Origin: CAWAYH01 sp963786195
GTDB lineage: Bacteria; Acidobacteriota; Vicinamibacteria; Vicinamibacterales; 2-12-FULL-66-21
DNA length: 64,000 bases
Reading direction: 5' to 3'
NCBI GenBank assembly: GCA_963786195.1
Contig: CAWAYH010000014.1
Coordinates: 124,001 to 188,000, forward strand
Positions 18,914-29,165 of the stretch are shown here, in pieces; position 1 is the stretch's first letter; every line of letters begins with the position of its first letter. Under the pieces are notes generated by a model. It had not been told where the DNA came from and made no database searches. It saw only the letters and a list, made by a program, of their open reading frames with translations. Made by a program: the position numbers and the translations under genes.

Positions 18914-20117
18914 ATGGGTCGCAGGCTGACACTTGCACTGCTCGCCGCCGCCTGGTGTGCTGCCTGGGCCCCGCTTCGTGCCCAACCACGCGAAGCGCCA
19001 CCACTGCTGCTGATCGACGGCCGGCACCTCGCGAGCGTGCGCGCTCGGCTCGCGGGCGGAGATCAACGTTTGAAGACCGCGCTCGGGGCGCTCGAAGCGG
19101 ACGCCACGAAAGCGCTGGCGATAGCGCCCGTCTCGGTGATGGACAAGACCGTCTCGCCGCCGAGTGGTGACAAGCACGACTACATGAGCCAGGCGCCGTA
19201 CTGGTGGCCGGACCCGGCGAAGCCGAACGGCCGCCCTTACATCCGTCGCGATGGCGAACGCAACCCTGAGATCAATCGCATCACCGACCACGACAATCTC
19301 GGGCGCCTGACGAGCGCGGTCGCGACGCTGGGGCTGGCCTTCTACCTGACGGGACGACAGGAATATGCCACGCACGCGTCACGGCTCGTGCGCGTCTGGT
19401 TTCTCGATCCGGCGACGAGGATGAACCCGCACCTGAAGTTCGGCCAGGGCATTCCAGGCATCAACGACGGGCGCGGGATCGGCATCATCGAGACTCGCGG
19501 GCTGCCGGAGATGCTCGATGGGGTCCTGCTGCTCGCGGGCTCAGCCGTGTGGACTGACGCAGACGAGGCCGGCTTGAAAGCGTGGATGACCGCTTATGTG
19601 AAGTGGCTGCGCGAGAGCAGCCACGGCCAGGAAGAAGCGAAGAACGGCAACAATCACGAAACGTGGTACGACGTGCAGGTCGCCGCGCTGGCGCTCTACA
19701 CGGGCCAGCGCGAACTGTGTCTCCAGACACTGGCGGGCGCGCGCGGGCGCATCGCGCGTCAGATCGAGCCGGACGGCCGGCAGCCGCGCGAGCTCGAACG
19801 GACGCGCTCGTGGGACTACAGCGAGTTCAATCTGAGAGCATTCTTCGATCTCGCACGGCTCGGCGACACGCGAAGGCGTCGACCTCTGGAACTACAGCAC
19901 CGCAGACGGCCGAAGCCTGCGCAAGGCGCTGGACTTTCTTGCGTCATACGCGGCCACCGGCACGAAGTGGCCCTATCCGCAGATCACGCCGTTTCGGGCC
20001 GGCGCCATCCACGCCCTCCTGCGCCGCGCGGCCGTCGCCTGGAATGAGCCAAAGTACCGCACGCTCGCCACCACGATCGGCGGCGGCAACGCTCGACTGG
20101 ATCTGACGCTGCCATGA
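18914..20117 (+). CDS. Alginate-lyase-family (PL5-like) secreted enzyme, frameshifted
   Basis: About 400 residues with a Sec signal (LLAAAWCAAWAPLRAQ). The alginate_lyase-fold motifs are HDYMSQAPYWWPDPAKPNG, GRGIGIIETRGLPEMLDG and NGNNHETWYDVQVAALALY, where the Asn-Asn-His is the expected catalytic region, followed by RTRSWDYSEFNLRAF. One extra base near 19871 shifts the frame; the other frame continues EGVDLWNYSTADGRSLRKAL and ends GGGNARLDLTLP with TGA at 20115-20117. It probably depolymerises a uronate-containing polysaccharide in the periplasm. A paralogue at 41.8 kb carries a Tat signal instead. Polymer specificity is not visible. Confidence 0.78.
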
Positions 20118-20186
20118 AATGGCACATGGAAAATGGCAAAGGGCGCATGAAAAATGGCAATGGCCTGATGGCCCGATGGCCAGAGC
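20118..20186. repeat. AATGGC-type low-complexity repeat, copy 1
   Basis: The convergent gap carries irregular copies of AAATGGCA and GATGGCC. A cleaner version of five perfect 7-bp units lies at 26243-26277. No gene is present. Confidence 0.6.
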
Positions 20187-21225
20187 CTATTTCGTACGCG
20201 TCGCGTACGTTCGCGTGTACTTCGTGGCGGGAATCTCGATGGTGTAGCTCTTCCCCGTCGGGTCGACGCTCATCTTGATGTCGTTCGCCTGGCACTGCTC
20301 TTCGAGATTCGCGATGTGCGCATCATCGGCGGCGTTCTGCTTGTCGTCCCGCAGGTTCTTGTGGCCCTGATACACGTCGCGGATCGAGGGCAGCGACTTC
20401 AGCACCGCAACGGTCTGCGGTTCCGTTCCCTTGCGCGGCCCGTTGTTCATGACGGCGACCGTTGGGGCCAGGCTGCGAACGAGGACCGGGTTGTTGCTCA
20501 TGTCGAGCCCGTGATGCGTCACCTGATAGACGTCGACGCCGCCGGCCAGGTTGACGGGACACGCGATCCGCGCTTCGGTGTTCCATGTCAGGTCGCCCGC
20601 GTCGAAGAAGCGAAACGATCCCAGCTCCAGCACCCAGACGGGTCCTATTCGCGTTGTCAGAGGTGTCGTCCGGCTTCGTCGTGGCCGCCTGGCACTCCGC
20701 GTTCTGGCTGGCGCCGGCAGGGGCCGCAACGAGCTTCTGGCGCGTGGCGAGCAATCTCAGCGAGATGCGAGCCGAACCTCGTGCCTGCGCGAGCGGGATG
20801 GCGTCTCCCGGATTCAGGACCGCACGGCCCGGAAACGCCTTCTGATAGGCCGCGAAGATGGGGGCATCCTTCTCGGACGGCGGCGGCGATGGCGCCCCGT
20901 TGTCGTGGACCTGGCCGATCGGCATCAGCGCCGCCAGTTCGGCGGCCCCGCCGAAGTGATCGTTGTGAAAGTGCGTGACGACGAGGCGATCGATCCGCTT
21001 CAGGCCCGCAGCCGACGCGACTTTGTGGATGCGAGGCGCACCACGATCGCCGGGATACCCGGTGTCGATCAGGATCGACTCGCCCGCCGGCGTGACGATC
21101 AGCGTCGCCGCGCCGCCTTCAACGTCGATCCAGTAGATGTCGAGCGTCCTCCCCTGCCCCGCGATCGACGTCTGGATGGCCAGCCACCCGATCGCTGCCA
21201 CGGACATCAGTCGATTCATTCGCAT
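20187..21225 (-). CDS. MBL-fold (ComEC/Rec2-like) metallohydrolase, secreted, frameshifted
   Basis: About 345 residues. A signal peptide (AAIGWLAIQTSIAGQ) is followed by a metallo-beta-lactamase fold: DIYWIDVEGGAATLIVTP, ILIDTGYPGD, VVTHFHNDHFGGAAEL with the HxHxDH zinc motif, then in the second frame FRFFDAGDLTW and VDVYQVTHHGLDMSNNPVLV. The frame breaks near 20650 (DNANR, then IGPVWVLELG). The domain resembles the hydrolase part of ComEC, but it is standalone and exported. The substrate is unknown. The MFS gene lies immediately upstream on the same strand. Confidence 0.75.
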
Positions 21226-22536
21226 GCGTGTCTCGCAGTTCTGCCGCCGCCGGAGCAGGCAGCGGCAGCATCATCACGACCACGGCTTCGATGACGAGCG
21301 CCGCAGCAAGCACCAGCAGCCCGGATGTATAGCCCCCGCTGCTCCCGCGGAGCCAGCCCACGATCGTCGGTCCGACGAAGCCACCGAGGTTTCCAATCGA
21401 ATTGATCAGCGCGATCCCTGCGGCAGCCGCCGTACCGCCGAGGAACATGGGCGGAATCGCCCAGAACACGCTCATGACCGAACGCTGACCGAGCTGCGAC
21501 AGCGTGAAGCTCAACACCACGAGCGTGACGTTGTGCTGAAACGTCGCGGCGAGCACGAGACCCACCGCCCCCGTCAGCGCGCAGGCCGCCACATGGCCCT
21601 TCCGCTCGCCCGTTCGATCGGAATGGCGGCCGATCACGACCATGCCGACGAGCGCGACCGAGAACGGTATGGCGGTGATAGCGCCCAGCGTGAAGCCGGT
21701 GAAGCCTGACACGTCGCCGCAGGATCTTCGGCAGCCACAGAAAGACGCCATACGTGACGATCGTGTTCAGGAAATAGATGAAACACAGCAGCCACGTCCG
21801 TTTGGGGATGCATCCGCGCGAGCGCGGCTCCGTGCGCCGACGCCGCACGCTCGGTTCGCTCCCGGCTCATGGTGCCGTACAACCACTCGCGATCTCGTCT
21901 GTCCAGCCAGGTGCGTGCTCCGGACCATCGGTCAGGAAACCCAGGCGATCACGCCGAGCACGACGGCGGGCAGCCCCTCGCCCAAAAACAGCCACTGCCA
22001 CCCGAGAGACCCAGCCGGCCGTCGAGCTTCATCGAGCGCGGCCGGAAGAGGCGCGCCGAGCAGCATCGCGACGGGCGCCGCCATCATGAACAGGGCACCC
22101 GTCCGGGCCCGTTCGCTCGCAGGAATCCAGTACGTCAGATACAGCACCATCCCCGGAAAGAATCCGGCTTCCGCGATGCCGAGCAGGATGCCGCTGACGT
22201 AGAAGCTCGTGGCGCCGGTCACGAACATCATCCCCATGGACACGAGGCCCCAGCCGATCATGATGCGCGCGATCCAGAGGCGCGCGCCCACACGCTCGAG
22301 GATCAGGTTGCTTGGAATCTCGAAGACGCAGTAACCGAGGAAGAACAGGCCGCCGCCGATCCCGTACGCGGCATCGCTCAGACCGAGGTCGCGCTGCAGC
22401 TCCGTCGCGGCAAAGCCGATGTTGACGCGGTCGATGTAGGCGACGACGTAGCAGATGAAGGCGAAGGGATGAGCCGGCGGTCACGCGACGGATGACGGTG
22501 CGTTGCCCGGGGCGCGATCAGCGTCGCGTCGGCCAC
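21216..22536 (-). CDS. MFS transporter (anion:cation symporter type), heavily frameshifted
   Basis: Segments in several frames together form one 12-TM MFS protein: PFAFICYVVAYIDRVNIGFA, IGGGLFFLGYCVFEIPSN, LWIARIMIGWGLVSMGMMFV, LTYWIPASERARTGALFM, TWLLCFIYFLNTIVTYGVFL and WAIPPMFLGGTAAAAGIALI. The layout matches the tartrate/hexuronate (ExuT/DgoT-like) family. The start is taken as GTG 22536, giving ADATLIAPRATHRHPSRDRR. At least five single-base shifts lie between about 21,700 and 22,465. No in-frame deletion is seen, so sequence error is likelier than decay. The 3' end is uncertain because the open frame runs on into the MBL gene. A uronate import role fits the neighbouring lyase. Confidence 0.7.
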
Positions 22537-22644
22537 GACCGCGACACGGTATCACGGCGTCCCGACGGGGCCGGAACGGCAGTCCGGCGCTGGCGGGACT
22601 CGGAGCGGCGAGCCTCAAGATCACGGTTCCGGTAACGCCAATCT

Positions 22645-22662
22645 TTTACTTTATCGCTAAAG
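22645..22662 (+). promoter_or_regulatory. Operator-like palindrome TTTACTTTATCGCTAAAG upstream of TonB receptor
   Basis: This matches the site at 9354-9371 at 16 of 18 positions and in the same orientation to the gene. The symmetric core ACTTTATC/GCTAAAGT has a central CG. It lies about 51 nt before the receptor ATG at 22714, a suitable distance for promoter control. The cognate regulator is not identified. Confidence 0.6.
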
Positions 22663-22713
22663 TTCTGATATGACGTCCGCGCTGCGCGGGGGGCCTCGCG
22701 GAGGAGGAAGGCC

Positions 22714-25700
22714 ATGTCGGAGGTGTGCGTCACCTCGCGTCGTGTGTTGCCGCAGCGCCGCGTCGCTCGTTCTGATACCGGCGTCCGCGCTGGCGCAGTC
22801 CGTCTCCGGCAGCATCTCCGGGACGGTCGTCGATCCCAGACGCACCAGGTCGTGCCCAGGCGCGACGGTCACGCTGCTCGACGAGCAGACCGGGACGACG
22901 CCGCGCGACGGTGCCACCAACGACACCGGCGCGTTCGTCTTCTCCTCCGTGCAGCCCGGTCGCTACACGGTCGCATCGAGATGTCCGGATTCAGCACCTT
23001 CGAGCGGAAGAACATCACGCTGCCCGCCAACGAGCGGCTGTCGCTCGGCACCGTCACGATGGCGATCGGCGGCATTGACCGAGACCGTGACCACGATCGC
23101 GGAGGGCAGCGTTCGTTCAGACCGACCAGCTCGGATCGCTCGGCGCTCCTGACGTCGACGCAGCTCGAGATGGTCGCCGTTCGCGGCCGCGACGTCGATG
23201 TCGCTGCTGCGCGTGCTGCCCGGCGTGTCGCGTATCAGGGCGAGAGCGAGGCGCCGGGCGGCAGCTTCGGCACGACCACGCCCGAACATCAGCGGCAATC
23301 GAAACTCCTGGAACACCGTCACGGTCGACGGCCTCGTCGGCAACGACCTCGGGAGCCCGCAGATCTTCAGCGGCACGATCAACTTCGACGCCATCAGCGA
23401 AGTGAAGGTGCAGTTGAACAACTACCAGGCGGAGAACGGCCGCAACGGCGGCGCCATGGTCAGCATCGTCACCAAGTCGGGAACGAAGGACTACAAGGGC
23501 ACCGCGATACCTCTACAAGCGCCACGAGAAGCTGAACGCGAACGACTTCTTCAACAATCGCAACGGCATCGCCAAGCCGCTCTACCGCTACACGACGCGT
23601 GGGCGCCACGCTCGGTGGCCCCGTGCCAGGCGCGCTGGCGCGACAAGCTGTTCTTCTTCTACTCGTTCGAGAACTGGGACACGACAGGTGCCGCAGCCGG
23701 TCCGCACGGTGACCGTACCGACGGCGCTCGAACGCGCACGGCGACTTCTCCCAGAGCGTCAATCAGAGCGGCGCAGCTGATCGTCGCTCCGGGATCCGGT
23801 CACCGGTCAGCACCTTCCCGGCAACCTGATCCCCGGCGGCCGAATCAACGCCAACGGCCAGGCGCTGTTGAACGTGTTCCCGCTGCCGAACGCGCTCGAC
23901 CGCAGCGATCACCGGCGGCAACTACAACTACCAGTTCCAGGAGAGCCTGGAGGTCCCGCGGCACCAGCACCTGGCGCGCATCGACGTCCGCCCCACGCGC
24001 GAAGGACGCGCATCTACGGACGGTTCTCGACGTGGTACGCCGACAATCAGGGCTTCGCGGTCCCGCCGGCGCCGCGAACTGGGGGCTGCTCGGCCAGCAC
24101 TACACGTTCAAGGACATCAGCCTGATCGTGAACTACACGCGGATCGTCTGAGCTCGTCGCTCGTGAACGAGCTGTCGGTCGGCTACCGGCACAGCACCGA
24201 GGCGGGCTCGGCGCTGACGCAGGACGGTCTCGACGCCGTCACGCGCAGCCAGATCGGCTACACGCTCGGGCCAGTTCAGCGCCGTCGATCAACCCGCTCG
24301 GCATCATCCCGAGCGCGTCGTTCACCGGCGGCGATCTCGAACCCCGCGGCGATCACCTTCGAAGGGCGTTTCCCGCTGACCGGCGCCGACACGTTCGTTC
24401 ACCGTCAACGACACCGCGTCGCTCGCACGCGGCAATCACACGCTTCAAGGCGGGCTTCTACCTCGAGCACGCCCGCAACGAGGAAGGGAAGACCGGGATG
24501 TTCAACGGCAACTTCGAGTTCAACGTCGACACGACGAACCCGTTCGACACGCGGCATCCCTACGCGAACGCGCTGCATCGGTGCGTTCCGCTCGTACACC
24601 GAGTCGTCGGCGCGGCCGGGCGGCGACGGGACGGCGAGCGTGCTCGAGTGGTTCGCGCAGGACACCTGGAAAGCTGACGCGCAAGCTGACGCTCGACTAC
24701 GGCGCGCGCTTCGCGTGGTACACCGCACTGGCGGCAGAAGGACGGTGACGCCGCGGCCTTCTCGCTCGAGCGGTTCGATCCGAGCGAAGGCGCCGCAGCT
24801 CTATCAGCCCGTGCTGGTCAGAGCGGCGTGCGTCTCGCGCGCAACCCCGTGACCGGCGAAATCGCTGCCGGCCGTCCTGATTGGCGCGCTCGTGCCCGAC
24901 ACCGGGCGATATCGAACAACGGTCTCGTCGTCGGACACGGACACGAGCTATCCGAACGGCTTCCGGGAACTGGCGCCGGTGCTCGTGGAGCCGCGCGTCG
25001 GGCATCGCGTACGACCTGACCGGCGACGGCAAGACGGCGCTGCGGGCGAGCTTCGGCGTGTTCCACAACACGCGCGTGTCCGGCAACGTCAACTGGCAGG
25101 CGTCGCGCAACCCGCCGCTGCAGTTCAACCCGCAGATGTTCTACGGGACGATGGCGACGCTGCTGCAGTCGACGGGCGTCGACGTTCCCGAGCACGGTGC
25201 AGGGATTCGACAAGACATCCAGACGCCGACGACTCTACAGCTACTCGGTCGGCGTCCAGCGTGACATCGGCTGGCACACCGGTCGTCGACGTCGCGTACG
25301 TCGGATCGCAGACGCGGTCACCTGCTGCAGACGCGTCAACCTGAACATCGTGCCGTACGGCGCGCGGTTCGATCCGGCGAACCAGGATCCGACGCGCCCC
25401 GGGAATCCGCTGCCGGACAACTTCTTCCGTCCGTACCCGGGCTACGGAGACATCAACTACTTCCTGAACAACGGCATCGCGGACTACAACGCGTTGCAGG
25501 TGCAGGCGAATCGCCGGTTCTACGCACGGTCTCCAGTTCGGCGTCGCCTACACGCTGTCGCGCTCGAAGGACTACACGTCGGCCGCCGAGACCGGCACGG
25601 ACGCCAACATGCGTCTGCCGACGTATCAGAACGCCTGACGATTGGACGCTACGGGCTGTCGTCGTTCGACCAGACCCACGTGGCGGTGATCAACTACACG

Positions 25701-26240
25701 TGGGACCTGCCGAAGGCCAGCACGCTCTGGAACAACGCCGTCATGCGGGCGGTGTTCGACAACTGGCAGTTGTCGGGCATTACGGCGATCGCGAGCGGGA
25801 CGCCGTCCGGCGTCACGCTCGCGCTCGCAGGATTCCGGCACCGACCTGACGGGCGGCGGCGACGGCACGCGGGTGATCGTGACGGGCGACCCCGTCCTGT
25901 CCCGTGGCGATCGCAGCTTCACGCAGTGGTTCAACACGAGCGTCTTCGCGCGTCCGCCGCGCGGCGATGTCGGCAACGGGACACAAGGACATCGTCCGGC
26001 TGCCCGGCGTCAACAACGCGGATGTGACGCTCTTCAAGCGCGTGCCCTTCGGCGACGGCCGTCGCCACTTCCAGCTCCGCTGGGAGATCTACAACGTGTT
26101 CAACCACACCCAGTTCAACGGCGTGAACACAACGGCGACGTTCAACGCGACCGGCCAGCAGGTGAACGCGACTGTTCGGGCAGGTCATCAGCACGCGGTC
26201 GCCGCGGATCATGCAGGCGTCGGTGAGGGTGGTGTTCTAA
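22714..26240 (+). CDS. TonB-dependent receptor (Oar-like), broken by many frameshifts
   Basis: Read across frames this is a full-length receptor. It has a signal peptide (SLVLIPASALAQ), a regulatory-like domain (GATVTLLDEQTGTTPRDGAT), a plug (TIAEGS, LRVLPGVS), the conserved SGTINFDAISEVKVQLNNYQ segment, barrel strands such as YGDINYFLNNGIADYNALQV and RRHFQLRWEIYNVFNHTQFN, and the end IMQASVRVVF with TAA at 26238-26240. The ATG at 22714 follows GGAGGAGGAAGG. At least fifteen frame changes occur in 3.5 kb, yet no domain is missing and no stop falls within a correctly framed stretch. It belongs with the GntR/lyase/MFS locus as its likely outer-membrane importer. Confidence 0.8.
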
Positions 26241-26242
26241 CG

Positions 26243-26277
26243 AATGGCAAATGGCAAATGGCAAATGGCAAATGGCA
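26243..26277. repeat. 7-bp tandem repeat AATGGCA (5 perfect units)
   Basis: Five perfect copies of AATGGCA begin 2 nt after the receptor stop and are followed by degenerate AAAGGGTAAAGGG sequence to about 26310, leading into the oxidoreductase gene. It is related to the irregular repeat at 20118-20186. Confidence 0.85.
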
Positions 26278-26327
26278 AAGGGTAAAGGGAAAAGCGAGCG
26301 AAAGGTGGTAACCTCGATCGCATACCT

Positions 26328-27347
26328 GTGAAGCTTGGGATCCTCGGGGCCGGGAACATCAGCGATACGCATGCGCGGGCCGCGGCCGCTATTCCGGGTG
26401 TCGACGTCGTCGCGGTCTTCGGGCAGAACCACGACAAAGTCGCGCGGCTTGCGGAGCGGCACGCCGCGCGAGCGTTCGACGACCTCGAGGCCTTTCTCGA
26501 TCATCGCCCGATGGATCTGGTCGCCATCGGCAGCCCGTCCGGCCTCCATGCCGAGCACGGCATCGCGGCCGCCCGGCGCGGCCTGCACGTCCTCGTTGAG
26601 AAGCCCCTCGACATCACGACGGATCGCGCGGATGCGCTCATCGACGCCACCGATCGCGCCGGCGTGAAGCTCGGCGTCTTCTTCCAGGATCGACTGAAGC
26701 CCGATATCGTCCGCATGAAAGCCCTGGTGGACGAGGGCGCGCTGGGCCGGCCGATCCTCGGGTCCGGGCGCGTCAAGTGGCACCGGCCTCCCGACTACTA
26801 TTCAGGATCGCGCTGGCGAGGAACCTGGGCACTCGATGGCGGCGGTGCGCTGATCAATCAGGCCATCCACACGATCGATCTCCTCCTCTGGCTGTTCGGA
26901 TCGATCGACAGCGTGGACGCGCGGGTTGCCGCGCGGCTGCACGACATCGAGGTGGAAGACACCGCGGTTGCCGCGCTCGAGTTCGAGAACGGCGCGCTCG
27001 GAGTATTCGAGGCCTCGACGGCGATCTTTCCCGGCTATCCGCGGCGCGTCGAGCTCACAGGATCGAAGGGCACGCTGGTGCTCGAACACGATCGGCTCTC
27101 GGCGATCGACCTGCAGGAAGCTCCGACGGCAGCGCCGGCAGACGCGACGGGAGAAGCCCAGAACACCTCGTCGGCCGTCGTATCGGACGCGACTCCCCAC
27201 CGCCGCGTCCTCGAGGATTTCATCCACGCGATCCGCACCAACGGCACGCCGGCGTGCGACGGCCGCGAGGGTCGCAGAAGCGTAGAGATCGTTCAGGCCA
27301 TGTACGCATCGGCGCGCGTGGGGCGCCCGATCACAACTGTCAGGTAG
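26328..27347 (+). CDS. Gfo/Idh/MocA-family oxidoreductase
   Basis: A 339-residue NAD(P)-dependent dehydrogenase. It has the Rossmann motif GILGAGNISDTHARAA, the diagnostic HVLVEKPLDI with the catalytic Lys, and the C-terminal domain HRPPDYYSGSRWRGTWALDG, GGGALINQAIHTIDLL with the His of the family, and RVELTGSKGTLVLEHD. The start is GTG 26328, which gives MKLGILGAG. The enzyme acts on a sugar, sugar acid or inositol-like substrate in the cytoplasm. The neighbouring polysaccharide locus suggests a uronate or deoxy-sugar derivative. It ends 4 nt before the small zinc-ribbon gene. Confidence 0.88.
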   Translation: MKLGILGAGNISDTHARAAAAIPGVDVVAVFGQNHDKVARLAERHAARAFDDLEAFLDHRPMDLVAIGSPSGLHAEHGIAAARRGLHVLVEKPLDITTDRADALIDATDRAGVKLGVFFQDRLKPDIVRMKALVDEGALGRPILGSGRVKWHRPPDYYSGSRWRGTWALDGGGALINQAIHTIDLLLWLFGSIDSVDARVAARLHDIEVEDTAVAALEFENGALGVFEASTAIFPGYPRRVELTGSKGTLVLEHDRLSAIDLQEAPTAAPADATGEAQNTSSAVVSDATPHRRVLEDFIHAIRTNGTPACDGREGRRSVEIVQAMYASARVGRPITTVR

Positions 27348-27351
27348 GGTT

Positions 27352-27660
27352 ATGGCGTTCGAGCATGCACTTCTTCTCCCGTTGATCTTCGGGTTCGTCC
27401 GCGGCAAGGACCACAAGCTTCCCTTCGTCATCGACGATCTGGACAAGGACCATTCCGGCATCCGGTGTCCATCCTGCAAGTGGCGCCCGGCCCGGACGGA
27501 CACGTGGGCATGTGCCCCCGGCTGCGGCCACGCGTGGAACACGTTCTCGACGGGCGGTCTCTGCCCGGGCTGTCAGAAGATGTGGGCCGCGACCCAGTGC
27601 ATCAAATGCGGGCAATGGTCCGATCACGACGCCTGGTACGAGGATTCTCCCCAACGCTGA
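27352..27660 (+). CDS. Small double zinc-ribbon protein, function unknown
   Basis: A 102-residue protein with four cysteine pairs: C39/C42 (CPSC), C54/C58 (CAPGC), C71/C74 (CPGC) and C83/C86 (CIKC). This is the pattern of two successive zinc ribbons, with an added His after the second pair (GCGH). The first 25 residues are partly hydrophobic (EHALLLPLIFGF) but carry no clear signal peptide. It starts 4 nt after the oxidoreductase stop and is probably cotranscribed with it. I do not recognise the family. Nucleic-acid or protein binding would be usual for such ribbons, but nothing here decides it. Confidence 0.7.
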   Translation: MAFEHALLLPLIFGFVRGKDHKLPFVIDDLDKDHSGIRCPSCKWRPARTDTWACAPGCGHAWNTFSTGGLCPGCQKMWAATQCIKCGQWSDHDAWYEDSPQR

Positions 27661-27661
27661 A

Positions 27662-27704
27662 GGCCAGAGACCAGGGGCCAGAGGCCGGAGGCCGGAAGCC
27701 CCTC
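27662..27704. repeat. GGCCAGAGACCAGGGG-type low-complexity repeat
   Basis: Three imperfect tandem units of GGCCAGAGACCAG, GGGCCAGAGGCCG and GAGGCCGGAAGCC directly follow the zinc-ribbon stop. The rest of the gap to 27824 shows no gene. Confidence 0.5.
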
Positions 27705-27824
27705 AAAAAGCAAGATTTCGTCAAGGTTCCGTCAGGACTCGGCACCCCGGACGGACTATCTTCATAGGCGAAGTTCGATACTTCACGCCCGGCCGGGCGG
27801 CTCTTGCAACGAAGGGAGCCGCTC

Positions 27825-28382
27825 ATGTCTCGTCCCCTGGGTCGTCGGTGTGCGCTCGCCTGCTCGCGCACGTTTCTGTTCGTGGGCGCGGCGTTGTTTG
27901 TCCTCTCGTTCTCGCGTGTGGCCGGCGCTGCGGAGACCGGTTCCACGTGGACTCGCATTTACATTCCCGCCGGGTTCACCCGCCTGGCCGTCGAGTGGGC
28001 GCTGGAAGGTGCGTTCGGCTGGCTGAAAGATGGTGAGTGTCCGGCGGTGTTTTCGGAGTTTCGTGACGGGAACGGCCGGCAGATCGGCGACTCTCTCACA
28101 AGCTTCGGTGTGGATGGCGCGGATTACCTACGGCTTCTCATCTTCAAGGACGGCACAGGACGCGGGCCGTGTGAGGACCCGTACGTCGTGGCGTTTACGG
28201 CGCCTCGAAGCCGGGTCGTCTATGTCTGTGGCCTGCGGTTCTATCGGTCGTGGCAGAACGACCGTCATCGGACCACGGCTTTGCTCATCCACGAGGCGCT
28301 TCACACGCTCGGCCTCGGCGAGAATCCGCCGACCAGCGGCGAGATCACGCATCGGGTCCTCGAGCTGTGCCGTCCGCGATAG
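27825..28382 (+). CDS. Secreted HExxH (zincin-like) hypothetical protein
   Basis: A 185-residue protein. AAGGGAG before the ATG at 27825 sets the start. An N-terminal signal (RTFLFVGAALFVLSFSRVAGAA) is followed by a domain with four cysteines (C72, C116, C135, C182) that could form two disulfides. The motif LLIHEALHTLGLGENPPTSG places H156-E157-xx-H160, a zinc-protease signature, followed by Glu and His candidates for a third ligand (E165, H176). The domain is too short for the common metallopeptidase families, so the class is unassigned. Export and zinc binding are inferred, and proteolysis is only a possibility. Confidence 0.65.
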   Translation: MSRPLGRRCALACSRTFLFVGAALFVLSFSRVAGAAETGSTWTRIYIPAGFTRLAVEWALEGAFGWLKDGECPAVFSEFRDGNGRQIGDSLTSFGVDGADYLRLLIFKDGTGRGPCEDPYVVAFTAPRSRVVYVCGLRFYRSWQNDRHRTTALLIHEALHTLGLGENPPTSGEITHRVLELCRPR

Positions 28383-28387
28383 CAGGT

Positions 28388-29156
28388 TCAGCACCTCCGA
28401 TATCCCAGCGTGGCGCCGCCTTCGACAGGCAGCGCGACGCCGGTGATAAAGGAGGCCTCAGGCGAGGCAAGAAACAGGATGACCGCAGCAATCTCGTCCG
28501 GACTTGCGAGACGGTTCGTCAGGTGCATGGCCGCCTGCTCGCGAAGGACGCCCTCGGGATCGGGCAGCGTGGCCGCCCACGATCGCATCAACGGCGTGTC
28601 GACTCCGGCCGGACAGACGCAGTTGACGCGGATGCCATCGGCCGCGAGCTCGAGCGCGAGCGCCTTGGTCAGCGAGATCAGCGCGCCTTTTGTGGCCACG
28701 TAGACCGCGCCGCGATCCTGACCGACGAGACCCGTCATCGACGACACCGAGACGATGGCACCCCGGCTGCGGCGCAGCGCCGGAAGCGCCGCGCGGACGG
28801 CATGCAGCGCACCCTTCAGGTTGACGCCGAGGATCCGATCGATTTCCTCCGAGGTGTATTCATCGATGCCGCGCGCGAAGTGCACGCCGGCGTTGTTGAC
28901 CAGGACGTCCAGTCCGCCAAATCTGCCGATCGATTCCTGCACGGCGCGCTCGACGCTCTTTGCGTCCGACACGTCCGCTTCGAGCGCGAGCACATGGCCG
29001 TTCGACGCGAACCGGTCCGTTGCGTCCCTCAGCCCCGCACGATCGCTGTCGACGAGCGCGACGCGTGCACCGGCCTCGGCGAACTTCCTGGCGGTCGCCA
29101 GGCCGATCCCTTTTGCCGCCCCGGTCACGAGTACCTGTCTTGCCGTCGAACGTCAT
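28388..29156 (-). CDS. SDR-family NAD(P)-dependent oxidoreductase, candidate L-fucose dehydrogenase (frameshifted start)
   Basis: About 255 residues. MTFDGK at 29156 joins, after removal of one A near 29138, to QVLVTGAAKGIGLAT. It has the Rossmann TGxxxGxG motif, the NNAGVHFARGID motif, the catalytic Ser of VSSMTGL, YVATKGALISL (YxxxK) and the PAGVDTPLM loop. It is the last gene of a three-gene minus-strand operon (SDR, solute-binding protein, SDR) divergent from the fuconate hydrolase gene. In a non-phosphorylative fucose pathway two dehydrogenases are needed, and this one could oxidise L-fucose to the lactone. That assignment is inference from context. Confidence 0.8.
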
Positions 29157-29165
29157 GGTCAGAAT

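Noticed and set aside
22714..26240. Naturally decayed TonB receptor pseudogene
   Set aside because: All domains are present when frames are joined and no deletion or true internal stop is evident, so consensus errors explain it better.
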